From Anaerobacillus alkaliphilus (GTDB taxonomy: Bacteria; Bacillota; Bacilli; Bacillales; Anaerobacillaceae), in NCBI RefSeq assembly GCF_004116265.1, contig NZ_QOUX01000046.1, positions 124,001 to 188,000 on the forward strand: a stretch of 64,000 nt of DNA. Reading direction: 5' to 3'. This document shows, in pieces, positions 1 through 9,381 of the stretch (position 1 is the first letter of the stretch; each line of letters begins with the position of its first letter). Below the pieces are notes generated by a model that was not told the origin of the DNA, did not search any database, and was given only the letters and a program-made list of their open reading frames with translations. The position numbers were made by a program, and so were the translations under genes.

Positions 1-246
1 CGTACAGACAAAGGTTGCTGGTGCATTCGTTCTTTTTGTAATTGTCGCTTCTACCATAAATTTTTCCTGTGTTTCATATAACTTTTGAAAATATTGCTGA
101 TAATTATCACCGACAACAGCCTCTATGATCCAATTTTTTTGTACCTCTTCTTTATTGATAATTAACCCATCGACAAGGGGAATTTCCTTAGGTTCAATCT
201 CATGATCTAATAATACAACTAACGAACATAACTTAAATGTTTTCAT
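1..246 (-). CDS. YwpF-like protein, 3' part cut off by window edge
   Basis: The 82 visible N-terminal residues begin MKTFKLCSLVVLLDHEIEPK and continue through IPLVDGLIINKEE and WIIEAVVG. This matches the start of the YwpF-like family (B. subtilis YwpF is about 136 residues), so roughly the last third is missing. The ATG at 244-246 follows a purine-rich site, AAGAGGGGTG. No signal peptide or membrane segment is visible. The family has no firmly assigned biochemical function, so the call is by sequence resemblance only. It is transcribed leftward, separated from the lipoprotein gene to its right by a hairpin terminator. Confidence 0.7.
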   Translation of the reverse strand, partial: MKTFKLCSLVVLLDHEIEPKEIPLVDGLIINKEEVQKNWIIEAVVGDNYQQYFQKLYETQEKFMVEATITKRTNAPATFVCT

Positions 247-333
247 TGTTTACACCCCTCTTAATATTCATCATATATTTATCATATCATAAATCCATAT
301 TTTTCTTAATCTTTCTTCTAGTACAAAGGAAAA

Positions 334-356
334 GGGCTAACTTTAATTGTTAGCCC
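334..356 (-). terminator. Rho-independent terminator of the YhcN/YlaJ gene
   Basis: An 8-bp inverted repeat, GGGCTAAC/GTTAGCCC, with a 7-nt loop is followed on the minus strand by TTTTCCTTT, directly downstream of the lipoprotein stop codon. Confidence 0.8.
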
Positions 357-363
357 TTAATAC

Positions 364-1002
364 TTATTGTCCAGCTATCGGACCATGATCATTATCAAGT
401 GCACCTTCTTGTTCTTGTCGAAAGCCATCATCTAATAACTGAATTCGATCAACTGCCTGACGATCTGTAATAACAATGATTTCTTTGTTTGGATACCTAT
501 TATTTATAAACTCTGTGATATTAGCTTTTAGTGTTTGGCGATCTTCCGTTTCCGTATCTACAGCAATTAGTAGCCGATTTTGCTGACTTATAACTCTGAC
601 ATTGCGAACAGTATCTAGCTGAAGAAGTTCAAGTCGAATTTGTTCTGGGATATTCCGATCAGACGTATCACGTTCAGTAAATGCTCTTGGAGTTCCTTGA
701 AACTCTCCAGCAGCATGAAATCGAGAGATTCTTCTGTTCATATCTGGTGGACGTCCATCTACAATTCCATTTATGCCCCGGCCAGGACGTTCATCTCTCG
801 TGATAATTCTGGCGATTGGATTTTTTGGATCTCGTTGTTGATTCCATAAACCGTAGCCTTCTCCCCGTTGATGATCATGTCCAGTAAATCTACCTGCATC
901 ATTTTCTAACCCAGGATCCACACCTCTATCATTAATCCCACAACCACTCATATAAAAAACAATAAAAAATATGACAATGCTTATTCGTACACTTTTTTTC
1001 AT
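364..1002 (-). CDS. YhcN/YlaJ-family sporulation lipoprotein
   Basis: A 212-residue protein with a lipoprotein signal peptide: basic start MKKSVR, a hydrophobic stretch and a lipobox-like YMSGC with the acceptor Cys at residue 21. The C-terminal half (about residues 120-200) has the YhcN/YlaJ pattern of a short helix followed by VRNVRVISQQNRLLIAVDTE and a helix-strand unit ending EIIVITD. Family members are lipoproteins of the forespore or spore inner membrane linked to germination and outgrowth. The middle (residues 25-110) is Gly/Arg/Asp-rich and probably disordered. It appears monocistronic, with its own terminator. Membership is clear; the exact role is inferred from the family. Confidence 0.8.
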   Translation of the reverse strand: MKKSVRISIVIFFIVFYMSGCGINDRGVDPGLENDAGRFTGHDHQRGEGYGLWNQQRDPKNPIARIITRDERPGRGINGIVDGRPPDMNRRISRFHAAGEFQGTPRAFTERDTSDRNIPEQIRLELLQLDTVRNVRVISQQNRLLIAVDTETEDRQTLKANITEFINNRYPNKEIIVITDRQAVDRIQLLDDGFRQEQEGALDNDHGPIAGQ

Positions 1003-1109
1003 GTATGAGCACTCCTCTTTTTCATAACTGCACTTTTGCTGTTATGATTAGAGTGAGTTATTTATTATCATTTTACTCATTTAATTTTTCGAAAAGTTGG
1101 TGACACCTT

Positions 1110-1598
1110 TTGCACGAGATACTCTTAGAGTCATTCAAGTCCGAATTGCAGAAAACCTATAAATTAAAGTTATTCCAAGACCGATTGCTTGCCTTTGATC
1201 ACCAGTTAAGACGTTACTGCTCAATACAACTAATAAACAAATCAGTAATTCCTATTGAACTAGCGAGAGTTTATTTTCAGTGGCTAAGCTCGGCCTCAAA
1301 AAAAATGATCAAAGTGAAAGAAACTCAAAATCAATTTGAACTATTCGTCACTTTTATCCCTAAACCTCTACTAATTCTTACTTTAATTGAAGCAGATGAT
1401 GAGCGGGCAATCTATTTAGTTTCAGGAGGGTTACTAGCTAAGTCAAACCAACAAGGTACTTTTTCATTTTTACGTTTTGATCATCATTCGATGATAGCTC
1501 TTCAACACTTTCAACCGAGACTTCCCTGGTGGTTATATATTCTTACACAAGCTCCCATCCATGAACTAGTAATGACTTCGTTTCAAAAAAGAAAATAG
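1110..1598 (+). CDS. Hypothetical protein, 162 aa
   Basis: An open frame of 162 residues starting with TTG, preceded by GTTGGTGA with 6-nt spacing. I do not recognise the family. The protein looks soluble: it alternates amphipathic and hydrophobic segments (for example FVTFIPKPLLILTLIEA near residues 80-97) and has no signal peptide. The C-terminus is basic (FQKRK). It is divergent from the lipoprotein gene and convergent with the chemoreceptor gene, with which it shares a bidirectional terminator. Codon use resembles the neighbouring genes, so it is probably real. Confidence 0.55.
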   Translation: MHEILLESFKSELQKTYKLKLFQDRLLAFDHQLRRYCSIQLINKSVIPIELARVYFQWLSSASKKMIKVKETQNQFELFVTFIPKPLLILTLIEADDERAIYLVSGGLLAKSNQQGTFSFLRFDHHSMIALQHFQPRLPWWLYILTQAPIHELVMTSFQKRK

Positions 1599-1635
1599 GC
1601 AACTACCGGCCTATTTTAGCTTTATTCAACAACAA

Positions 1636-1670
1636 AAAAAGTACAAGTAGTGTGAATACTTGTACTTTTT
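1636..1670. terminator. Bidirectional terminator
   Basis: A perfect 14-bp inverted repeat, AAAAAGTACAAGTA/TACTTGTACTTTTT, separates the convergent 162-aa gene and the chemoreceptor gene. The A/T-rich arm ends give a U-tract in both directions. Confidence 0.85.
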
Positions 1671-1678
1671 CATTATCG

Positions 1679-3355
1679 TTAAATTTTAAACTTATTAATT
1701 TCGTCCTGTAATTCCTGTGCCAGCTTACTTAAGTTCGTAGCAGAAGATTGAATTTCTTCCATTGACGAAAGTTGTTGCTCAGATCCTGCAGCAACAGAAC
1801 GGAAATGTTCCGCTGTTTCCCCAGCAACATTAGCCATTTCATCTACAGAAGCACTAACTTGTTGTGAGCTTGCAGAAATTTGTTCTGCCGTAGCCGAAAC
1901 TTCTTGAATTTGCGAAGAAACATTTTGAATAGCCGCAAGAATTCGTTCAAAGGCATATCCAGTTTCACCAACAACTACGATACCAGCTTCTACTTCCTTC
2001 GTCCCGTTGTCCATTGTTTTTACGGCAACTGATGTATCTGCTTGAATTTCATGAATAACTGAAGAGATTTTTGCTGCAGACTGTCTAGATTCTTCTGCTA
2101 ATTTTCTCACTTCGTCAGCTACAACTGCAAACCCTTTTCCATGCTCGCCGGCACGTGCCGCTTCAATCGCAGCATTTAACGCTAAGAGGTTTGTTTGATC
2201 GGCGATTGTCGTAATAACTCCTAAAATACTTCCTATTTCATTAGAACGTTCACCTAATCGACCTATGATAACAGTAGCATCTTTAACAGCGTTGCTAATA
2301 GAATTCATTTGCTCAATCACACGCTCTAATGATTTATTACCTTCTTGAGCTTCTTGTGTTGCATCTAAAGAGCTTTCCGCTACAACTGATGAAGATTCGG
2401 CAATTCTTTGGATTCCAATTGTCATTTCTTCCATTGCTCGTGCACTTTCTTGCGCTCCAGTAACCGTCACTTCTGCACCTTTTGCAACGTCCGAAATTGT
2501 TGAAGCAATTTGGTTAGTAGCAACTGTCGTTTGCTGTGAGCTAGCCGTTAGTTCTTCAGATGCTGCAGCTACTTGGTTCGCTGTTTCTGTAGTCCTAGAT
2601 ACAAGGCTGCGTAGATTATTTGCCATTTCATTTGTAGAGGCTGTTAATTTTCCAAGCTCGTCATTCGTTTTTACTTCGATGGATTTCCCAGTAAGGTCAC
2701 CTTTTGCTACTTGTTCAACAATTCGAACAACTGAAGTAATAGGAGAAACGATTTGTCTTGCCGTAATTAACGCTACAACAACAGCTATAACAATTCCAAT
2801 AGCAGTGGCAACAATGTTAAACATAACAACTGTATCAGTACTATTAGACACTTGCGTTCCTTGATTAATAATTTGCGCTTGTCCATTTATTGCTAGCTGA
2901 TGATAACCCTCAACTACTTCATTCGCTAGTGGATCTACTTGGTATTGAATACTAACAATGGCTGTTTCTCGTCCATTTGCTTCAAACATCGGAAAAATTC
3001 TACCAGTTATCAAGCGATCCCAGAGTTGACTTTTTTCTACTAAGTTTAAAATATAAGTATCTTCATGAAGAGTTAGTAATTCTTCTTCAAGAACATAACT
3101 CCTCTCAGTCAATTCTATATATCCCTCTTTATATTCTTTTTTACCTAGTAGGATATACCCTCTTACTAGCGCTAATCGCTCTGCCATATTATGAGCTAGT
3201 TCGTTACTTAATGACAATTTCGGCAAATCTTCTTGAACAACTAATTCGACATTCTTGTTAATTTGAATAACATTATAAAGGCTGTAACCAGACATAATGA
3301 CCATTAATAACAGAATAACTGAAAAGCCACTAATAATTTTCGCTCGTAAACTCAT
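1679..3355 (-). CDS. Methyl-accepting chemotaxis protein
   Basis: A 558-residue chemoreceptor. A first membrane helix at about residues 10-30 is followed by an extracytoplasmic helical sensor of about 145 residues, a second membrane helix (about 175-200), a HAMP linker, and a long coiled-coil signalling domain. The highly conserved tip is visible as [20 protein letters not shown] followed by [18 protein letters not shown], where CheA and CheW dock. The sensor resembles the four-helix-bundle type, so the ligand cannot be named. ATG at 3355 is chosen because AGGAGG lies 6 nt upstream; the in-frame TTG six bases earlier abuts the Shine-Dalgarno and is unlikely. No other chemotaxis genes are in the window. 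Confidence 0.93.
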   Translation of the reverse strand: MSLRAKIISGFSVILLLMVIMSGYSLYNVIQINKNVELVVQEDLPKLSLSNELAHNMAERLALVRGYILLGKKEYKEGYIELTERSYVLEEELLTLHEDTYILNLVEKSQLWDRLITGRIFPMFEANGRETAIVSIQYQVDPLANEVVEGYHQLAINGQAQIINQGTQVSNSTDTVVMFNIVATAIGIVIAVVVALITARQIVSPITSVVRIVEQVAKGDLTGKSIEVKTNDELGKLTASTNEMANNLRSLVSRTTETANQVAAASEELTASSQQTTVATNQIASTISDVAKGAEVTVTGAQESARAMEEMTIGIQRIAESSSVVAESSLDATQEAQEGNKSLERVIEQMNSISNAVKDATVIIGRLGERSNEIGSILGVITTIADQTNLLALNAAIEAARAGEHGKGFAVVADEVRKLAEESRQSAAKISSVIHEIQADTSVAVKTMDNGTKEVEAGIVVVGETGYAFERILAAIQNVSSQIQEVSATAEQISASSQQVSASVDEMANVAGETAEHFRSVAAGSEQQLSSMEEIQSSATNLSKLAQELQDEINKFKI

Positions 3356-3464
3356 GTGCAACCTCCTTCTCTAGTAGTCTATCAAATATGTATTGATAAG
3401 ATTAATATACCACAGAAATACTTTTGTGTTCATAGTTTTGTAAAAATTCTTAACAATATGTAAA

Positions 3465-3492
3465 AAGCAGTTTACATATTTGCAAACTGCTT
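3465..3492 (-). terminator. Terminator of the MFS transporter gene
   Basis: The 9-bp repeat AAGCAGTTT/AAACTGCTT is followed on the minus strand by TTTTTAC, about 40 nt beyond the MFS stop codon. Confidence 0.75.
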
Positions 3493-3533
3493 AAATGACA
3501 AAAAACTACATTTTTTCTAAATCGAATAGAATG

Positions 3534-4700
3534 TTATTGGACTTGTAATACTTTCTTATTTTTCACTTTAAAAAACAGTACCTGATATACCGCTATAAAG
3601 ATTGCACCGATAATAGCAAAGATACCCAAAATCAGATAAAGATATGAAACACTTGTTTCATCAATAATGACTCCACCAATTGAGGAACCAAGCATTCCAG
3701 AGAGGCCAAAGAAAAAAGAATAAAATAGAAGATGACCCGTTGATTGTAACTCTTCTGGAATAATCTTGGTAACATAATGAAAGGCACATAAATAAAACAC
3801 GCCAAACGAAAAACCATGTAACATCTGCAGTGGCAAAACAAGTAGTGGATTTACAATTAACCCCATAACGATCCACCGTACAGCAAATAAAATACCTGCT
3901 ATGGTGATAAACGTTAGCGCATGATATTTCCGAAACCAGTAAGTGGCGGTCGCAAAAATAATTGCCTCAGCGACAACACCAATAAACCACGCCCACCCAA
4001 TGAATGACTCTGTCCCACCCTTATCAACAATATAAATTCCCAAAAAGCTATCATTGGCACGGTGTGTAATCGTAATAAACATCATAATTAATAAAAAGTA
4101 CATAAATTTCTTATTTTTAAGTAACTTCGTTGCATCTTTTAAAGCCACCGGCACTTTTGATGTTTCTACATCCTGAATGCGTAATGTAAGAATGAAGGTT
4201 ACGGATAAGAAGAAGAGAAATGGAAGAAAAATATATTGCACACCTATTCTCGCTAGCAAAAAGCCCATAAGCAATGACATGACCGCAAAGCCAAGTGAAC
4301 CCCAAAGTCTGATTGAACCAAAAGATAGAGATAATCGATTTGCCGTTTTTTGTGTTAAGCTATCCCCCAATCCACCAACAGGAGAGAGAAACCCATGAAA
4401 GATAAAAACAGCAATGATCAGAAAATAGTAACTATATGTCTGGAACATAAATAACGATCCAAGGAACGCACCAATGATGCAAATGATGATGATTTTCTTT
4501 GATGTTTTATACTTATCAGTCATATAGCCCCAGAATGGCTGCGATAGCATGGAGGCTAGTGGTCCAACTGCTAGTAAGACACCTATCTGCGCACCAGTTA
4601 ATCCAATATCCTGAAAATAAACAGGAAGATAACTCACAATAACTGTCATCGCCGAGTAATAAAAAAATAAAAATGCTTTCAAGTTGAATGTAGAACTCAT
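3534..4700 (-). CDS. MFS transporter (MFS_1-like, YwbF/LacY-like group)
   Basis: A 388-residue inner-membrane transporter with about twelve hydrophobic segments. The loop 2-3 motif of the major facilitator family is seen as GYMTDKYKTSKK near residue 58. The N-terminus (FYYSAMTVIVSYLPVYFQDIG) and the short central loop resemble the MFS_1-like group related to sugar and nucleoside proton symporters and to B. subtilis YwbF. The substrate cannot be read from the sequence. The gene stands alone between two terminators, so context gives no hint. Confidence 0.85.
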   Translation of the reverse strand: MSSTFNLKAFLFFYYSAMTVIVSYLPVYFQDIGLTGAQIGVLLAVGPLASMLSQPFWGYMTDKYKTSKKIIIICIIGAFLGSLFMFQTYSYYFLIIAVFIFHGFLSPVGGLGDSLTQKTANRLSLSFGSIRLWGSLGFAVMSLLMGFLLARIGVQYIFLPFLFFLSVTFILTLRIQDVETSKVPVALKDATKLLKNKKFMYFLLIMMFITITHRANDSFLGIYIVDKGGTESFIGWAWFIGVVAEAIIFATATYWFRKYHALTFITIAGILFAVRWIVMGLIVNPLLVLPLQMLHGFSFGVFYLCAFHYVTKIIPEELQSTGHLLFYSFFFGLSGMLGSSIGGVIIDETSVSYLYLILGIFAIIGAIFIAVYQVLFFKVKNKKVLQVQ

Positions 4701-4757
4701 GTAATTGCTCCTAATAATAATATTTACTTTTTAGTATGTACAAAAGCACGAAAAAAG

Positions 4758-4780
4758 GAGACTCAGAAGACCCGAGTCTC
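4758..4780 (-). terminator. Terminator of the EAL-domain gene
   Basis: The hairpin GAGACTC/GAGTCTC with a 9-nt loop is followed on the minus strand by CTTTTTTCG, just after the stop of the EAL gene. Confidence 0.75.
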
Positions 4781-4792
4781 ATAATCGTTAAT

Positions 4793-6007
4793 TTAATATA
4801 ACAACCCTTTTTTCTCATAAAGTACTGTATATGGAATATCTAAAAATAAATAGAGCTCTTCATTAATTGGAAATGAAAAGGTCCGAATAAACTCGTTTGT
4901 ATCAATGTCTGCGTAGATATCCGAAAGAATCCCTCGTTTATCATAGTGCATTCTGATAATGTTCTCAAGAAAGTATGGCCGCCAACTCCAATTTTTCCCT
5001 ATGTAATCCTCTTGTTTCTCCCAACTAGAGTTAATTTTCACATAGTTAGAAGATCGCTGAAAACCGTACTGGTCACATATATATAAGCGAAAACATAGAT
5101 CAGAAAACGATTTCGAAATTACTTTTAATAAATCATCGATTGAATACTTTTTATTAATTAGCGGCTCTAAGCGTGTGTTCAGTTCTTCGGTAAAATTATA
5201 TTGATTAGTTAACTTCATTCGCTCATGGTTTATAAATTGTTGAAACTCACTTTGAAGCTTATTTTTACAATTATTTTCTTCCACAAAGTTTGGAGCTGGT
5301 AACGCTAAATAAAACCCCTGGTAAAACCGCCCCCCATTTCGCCAGGCTGCATTTAGTTTCGTTAAATCACCAATTCCCTCAAATAAAAGTGTTGCTCCCA
5401 TTTTTCTAGCAAACGTTGCAAGCGAGTACAAAACATCGCGATGAACTTGTGAGATCGTAACTCCTTTGAGGAAGTTTAAATCAACTTTTAAAATGTCGGG
5501 TTCAAGCTGAGCAATTCGATCTAGATTGCTGCCACCTCTACCCACGTCATCTATGGCAATTTTTATCCCTAAGCTCTTAAGGTACAGAATTAAATGTCCA
5601 AGCTGAGATAAATCCCCGTTGTAAGTATGTTCCTTTATTTCTAAAACGATTTTATTAAGAGTTAATCCTCTTGTTTCGTATGTTTTCAGTCGCTGCAAAA
5701 AGTTCTCAATGTAATCCTGATTACTCATCATAATATTTGCACTACAATTTATAAACAATTCTGCTGTTTGGTTTGCTTGACAATAATAGTCAAAAGCGAT
5801 CTCTTGAATATATTCATCTATTTCAATCAAGTATTCATCTGGTATGCTGTCATTATTAAAAAAATCGCCTAAACTAATAACTTCTTCTCCCAATTGAATT
5901 CTGCCAAGTATTTCGTAACCCATCACTCGTTGTTTAGTGGCACTGACAATCGGTTGAAAATATGGGATAATTTTATCTTTGTTCATTAAAACCTCTAATG
6001 CATCCAT
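4793..6007 (-). CDS. EAL-domain protein, YkuI-like
   Basis: A 404-residue cytoplasmic protein with an N-terminal EAL (cyclic-di-GMP phosphodiesterase-type) domain (about 10-245) and a C-terminal region (about 270-400) like the PAS-like domain of B. subtilis YkuI (407 residues). Metal- and ligand-binding positions appear as GYEILGR, INCSANIM, IVLEIKEH, AIDDVGRGGSNLDR, DILKVDL and LLFEGIGD. The DDFG loop motif is DDVG and the loop that follows deviates (GRGGSNLDR), so it may bind c-di-GMP without turning it over quickly, as suggested for YkuI. The start is ATG with upstream AGGTGTTGAG. No GGDEF protein is nearby. Confidence 0.85.
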   Translation of the reverse strand: MDALEVLMNKDKIIPYFQPIVSATKQRVMGYEILGRIQLGEEVISLGDFFNNDSIPDEYLIEIDEYIQEIAFDYYCQANQTAELFINCSANIMMSNQDYIENFLQRLKTYETRGLTLNKIVLEIKEHTYNGDLSQLGHLILYLKSLGIKIAIDDVGRGGSNLDRIAQLEPDILKVDLNFLKGVTISQVHRDVLYSLATFARKMGATLLFEGIGDLTKLNAAWRNGGRFYQGFYLALPAPNFVEENNCKNKLQSEFQQFINHERMKLTNQYNFTEELNTRLEPLINKKYSIDDLLKVISKSFSDLCFRLYICDQYGFQRSSNYVKINSSWEKQEDYIGKNWSWRPYFLENIIRMHYDKRGILSDIYADIDTNEFIRTFSFPINEELYLFLDIPYTVLYEKKGLLY

Positions 6008-6101
6008 ATTTTCTCAACACCTATCTTTCTTCTAATAAAAGCCCTCTAGTAAAACATGTATTATTATACCATTTATAAATAAAAAAAAGAAGAAACTCCG
6101 T

Positions 6102-6248
6102 TCAGCTTCTTCTTTTGGATTTCGATAAAAACCAATTTTCTGCTTTTGTCTTCTTCGGACGATCCGGCGAAGTTGGATCATAAAACCAGTTATTTTTCAC
6201 AGTAAGGTATACGAGGACAACGATAATGATAAATATGAACCAATTCAT
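6102..6248 (-). CDS. Small single-span membrane protein, 48 aa
   Basis: A short gene with a good AGGGGG ribosome binding site. The first 17 residues (MNWFIFIIIVVLVYLTV) form one membrane helix and the remainder (NNWFYDPTSPDRPKKTK and on) is hydrophilic and basic. The family is unknown to me. It fills the gap between the EAL gene and the P-loop gene on the same strand. Confidence 0.6.
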   Translation of the reverse strand: MNWFIFIIIVVLVYLTVKNNWFYDPTSPDRPKKTKAENWFLSKSKRRS

Positions 6249-6342
6249 ATAACCCCCTCCATACACATTATTGTTTCCAAAAGAATTCTTGTGAGGGAAG
6301 TTAAATAATTCATTTATACCAAACTTATGGTATACCTAAAAA

Positions 6343-7425
6343 TTAGTTAGTTGTAGAAGTAATAATTCGATTTATTATTTCAGAGAGTTCATCTTGGTTT
6401 ACCGCATCACGATATAATTGTTCAAGATCATTTCTCGCATTTTTTGCCTCTTGCAATAATTTTGTTCCCACTTTCATTTCCTGTTTGTATGCTACCTGTA
6501 ATTGTTCAAATTCTTCTTGGTATTTCGAGTCGACTGATTGATCCATGCACAATTCAAACATATCAATGACTTCGTCTTTAGCTCTCGTTGGATCGATGAC
6601 ATGTGGGGCCGTTCCGTCTAGAATGGCAACACTAAGAGTTGGAATAATAATCATATCGAGACTGTTCGGATCCAATCCACATGGGAAGTATTGAACTGAT
6701 AACCCTACATTCTCCGCATACTTACCAATCCTACGCATTAATGTGCTTTTTCCACTTCCAGATCTACCCTTAATGATATAACGTTTATCGATGTCACTTG
6801 TAATATTATCTATATAGTTTACTGCACCATTCGGTGTGGCTGCACCAAAGAACAATTCTTTAACGATTGGTGACTCTTGAGGAACTGTTACATCATGAAA
6901 AAGGTTTGCTGCTAATTGCGCAATCACTTTATTTGCTTTATCAAAATCCATAGCAGCAATATATAACTCTTCTTTCGTTTCATGGATTTCCTTCCCTTTT
7001 GCAAATTTAGCATATGCTTCTTCATGGAGTTGTTGAATATCTTTATTCATGTTAATAATCGTATTTTTATTTATGAGTAGCTTCACTTTATCCAATGCTG
7101 CATCAAGATCATATACTCCTTTAATAAAATTACTATATTTTGCCTCTAACCCATTTTTCCCCGACCCATCTAACACTGCGAGACTCTTTTCAGGGATAAT
7201 AACACCATCTAAGTTCTCTTCATTAGAAGGATTGTGAAGAAATTGAACAGCCAAACCTTGTTGCTCATATTTATCGCCAATTGATTGAAAAAGCGCTGTT
7301 TTTTCATTGCCAAGGTTTCCTTTGACTACATGTATGTTATTTATAGAATTAACTAATTGATCAACAAGTGTGACGTACCCTTTGCTCGTATTACCGTCCA
7401 AAAAATAATGTTTTGTCTTACTCAC
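6343..7425 (-). CDS. P-loop ATPase with duplicated nucleotide-binding halves (PRK06851-like)
   Basis: A 360-residue protein, probably of the PRK06851 group of uncharacterised Bacillus ATP-binding proteins. Two homologous halves are visible. The C-terminal half (about 185-300) has an intact Walker A, KGRSGSGKSTLMRRIG, followed by a strand-helix unit YFPCGLDPNSLDMIIIPTL and AILDGTAPH. The N-terminal half (about 15-100) repeats the same plan as KGNLGNEKTALFQSIG, FLHNPSNEENLDGVIIP and AVLDGSG. In the first copy the Walker A is altered to GNLGNEKT, yet its Lys and Thr remain. A helical, coiled-coil-rich tail follows residue 300. Cytoplasmic; partner and substrate are unknown. Confidence 0.75.
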   Translation of the reverse strand: MSKTKHYFLDGNTSKGYVTLVDQLVNSINNIHVVKGNLGNEKTALFQSIGDKYEQQGLAVQFLHNPSNEENLDGVIIPEKSLAVLDGSGKNGLEAKYSNFIKGVYDLDAALDKVKLLINKNTIINMNKDIQQLHEEAYAKFAKGKEIHETKEELYIAAMDFDKANKVIAQLAANLFHDVTVPQESPIVKELFFGAATPNGAVNYIDNITSDIDKRYIIKGRSGSGKSTLMRRIGKYAENVGLSVQYFPCGLDPNSLDMIIIPTLSVAILDGTAPHVIDPTRAKDEVIDMFELCMDQSVDSKYQEEFEQLQVAYKQEMKVGTKLLQEAKNARNDLEQLYRDAVNQDELSEIINRIITSTTN

Positions 7426-7557
7426 AAAACAGACCTCCTAATAAACTTTATTTGCTAGTAACTTTTAGACAGTTACCTATTTTTCATCCTATGCCAATAC
7501 CTAAGAAGAAGTGCAAAATATAAAAAAGGGGAGTCCTAGGTCCTTCACCAAAAAGTA

Positions 7558-7590
7558 AACCCCCTCTTCAAAGGATAAGAAGAGAGGGTT
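7558..7590 (-). terminator. Terminator of metA
   Basis: A stem of about 11 bp, AACCCCCTCTTC/GAAGAGAGGGTT, with a 9-nt loop lies directly after the metA stop on the minus strand. Confidence 0.75.
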
Positions 7591-7593
7591 ATT

Positions 7594-8511
7594 TTACTTT
7601 TGATTAGATAAGTCATACGGTGTTTCTTGGTATACATAATAGTTTAACCAATTCGAGAAAATTAAATTTGCATGAGCGCGCCAGCGGAGCCGAGGTTCAG
7701 TGCTTGGATCATTATTATTAAAATAATGAAGCGGACAGCAAATGGCTAAGCCTTTATCAATATCTCTTTGGTATTCATGTTTTAAGGTTGTAGCATCATA
7801 TTCAAAATGCCCAGTAATAAAGATTTGTTTTCCGTTTTTTGATGCAACTATATTCACACCAGATTCAATGGATTCAGATAAAATCTCAATGTCCTGAACT
7901 TTTTCAATGTCTTCTCTTCTGACTTCTGTATAACGGGATTGTGGCACAACATATTCATCATCAAATCCTCGTAACAGGTTTACTTTACGATTAAAAATTA
8001 TATGCGGGAAGACTCCAAATACTTTTTCATCTAACACATATTTTGGGACTCCATAATGGTGATATAATCCAGCTTGAGCACCCCAGCATATATGTAAAGT
8101 AGACGTAACATTACTTACAGACCAATCCATAATTTGCTTTAATTCATTCCAATAAGTAACCTGTTCAAACGGAAGATGTTCAATTGGGGCACCGGTTATG
8201 ATCATGCCATCGTAGTTATTTTCCTTAATATCATCAAATGTTTGGTAAAACGCATTTAGGTGCTGCTTTTTCGTATTTTTAGACTCATGCGTATTTGGAT
8301 GAATAAAGATAACCTCCACTTGCAATGGAGTATTTCCAAGTAACCGAAGTAATTGTGTTTCTGTTACCTCTTTTACTGGCATTAAATTTAATATGACTAT
8401 CTTTAAAGGACGTATATCCTGGCTAAAGGCTCTACTCTCGTCCATAACGAATATATTTTCTTGTAACAAGATTTCTTTTGCAGGTAAAAAATCCGGAACT
8501 TTAATTGGCAT
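7594..8511 (-). CDS. metA: Homoserine O-acyltransferase MetA (probably acetyl-specific)
   Basis: A 305-residue enzyme that acylates the hydroxyl of L-homoserine, the first committed step of methionine synthesis. It has the full catalytic set of the MetA family: Cys142 in [12 protein letters not shown], and His235 and Glu237 in ITGHFEYD. Residue 111 is Glu ([10 protein letters not shown]); in the Bacillus cereus enzyme Glu at this position is tied to acetyl-CoA use, while the E. coli succinyl-CoA enzyme has Gly. The product is therefore probably O-acetylhomoserine. No SAM riboswitch or T-box is visible in the 180 bp upstream. No other methionine genes are nearby. Confidence 0.92.
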   Translation of the reverse strand: MPIKVPDFLPAKEILLQENIFVMDESRAFSQDIRPLKIVILNLMPVKEVTETQLLRLLGNTPLQVEVIFIHPNTHESKNTKKQHLNAFYQTFDDIKENNYDGMIITGAPIEHLPFEQVTYWNELKQIMDWSVSNVTSTLHICWGAQAGLYHHYGVPKYVLDEKVFGVFPHIIFNRKVNLLRGFDDEYVVPQSRYTEVRREDIEKVQDIEILSESIESGVNIVASKNGKQIFITGHFEYDATTLKHEYQRDIDKGLAICCPLHYFNNNDPSTEPRLRWRAHANLIFSNWLNYYVYQETPYDLSNQK

Positions 8512-8692
8512 TTCCAGTCACTCCTCTATGTACACTCACCTATTTATGGATAGTAGTTGTCTTTTCAAACATATAATAATAACAAATGAAAAAAGCAAGA
8601 TAAAATAGACCCTGCTAAATATTTAAGTTATCATGTTTTTATAAAATTCGCAATTATTTCTTTAATTATTTGAAGGGGTAAAGGAGATAACA

Positions 8693-9370
8693 ATGAAGAT
8701 ACGATTAGAGATTTTTTATAAGCCGAAAAATGGTACAAATCAATATGAGATGAGAACAGAATTTTTACCAATTCAAGAAGCACTTTTTTTAAGTGAGGAT
8801 GTTGAAAAAACAGGGCGTGCAACTACTATAGAATACTATGATGAAACTGGCTCTACCTGGTTAAAAAAACATTTGAAGAAATACTTAGATAGCCTGAAGG
8901 AAGAGCCCCACAATATCGTACTTTATTTTGACGGTGGCTTCAACGAAGAACAGCGTTTAAGTGGCGTAGGTGTAGTTTTGTACTACGAACAAAATGAAAA
9001 GTACTACCGCTTAAGAAAGAATGAAATGCTTGAGCAACTTACAACAAATAACGAAGCTGAATTTGCGGCATTGTGGACAGCTATTAATGAACTAGAAGCA
9101 CTAGGTGTAAAGAACCAACCTGTCACTATCAAAGGAGACTCATTAGTTGTCATCAATCAGGCAAAGGGCGAGTGGCCTTGCTATGAGGAAGAACATACTC
9201 GCTGGCTTGATCGAATTGACCAGAAAATAAATTCATTAGGCCTTACCGTTAACTATGAAGCGATTAATCGTGGTGAAAATAAAGAAGCAGACCAACTTGC
9301 TTCGCAAGCTTTGACAGAGACCTTTATTGACGCCACTTCTGAAGTAAAAAATTACACCAAGAACGCTTAG
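8693..9370 (+). CDS. RNase HI-family protein (YpeP-like)
   Basis: A 225-residue protein. The N-terminal 70 residues are an extra domain; residues 73-210 are an RNase HI fold with all four acidic positions: Asp80 (LYFDGGF), Glu121 (TTNNEAEFAAL), Asp149 (IKGDSLVV) and Asp200 (NKEADQLASQAL). It probably cleaves RNA in RNA/DNA hybrids, though members of this reverse-transcriptase-like RNase H branch are poorly studied. The ATG follows AAAGGAG at good spacing. Its stop codon overlaps the stop of the convergent PHP gene, and the shared terminator lies inside both coding ends. Confidence 0.85.
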   Translation: MKIRLEIFYKPKNGTNQYEMRTEFLPIQEALFLSEDVEKTGRATTIEYYDETGSTWLKKHLKKYLDSLKEEPHNIVLYFDGGFNEEQRLSGVGVVLYYEQNEKYYRLRKNEMLEQLTTNNEAEFAALWTAINELEALGVKNQPVTIKGDSLVVINQAKGEWPCYEEEHTRWLDRIDQKINSLGLTVNYEAINRGENKEADQLASQALTETFIDATSEVKNYTKNA

Positions 9371-9381
9371 GTTCTTGGTGT
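9354..9381. terminator. Bidirectional terminator embedded in two convergent coding ends
   Basis: The 11-bp repeat ACACCAAGAAC/GTTCTTGGTGT spans the last codons and stop codons of both the RNase H gene and the PHP gene, which overlap by 3 nt. Confidence 0.75.

Noticed and set aside
8512-8692. SAM riboswitch or T-box upstream of metA
   Set aside because: I looked for the conserved stems and the T-box sequence and saw neither.
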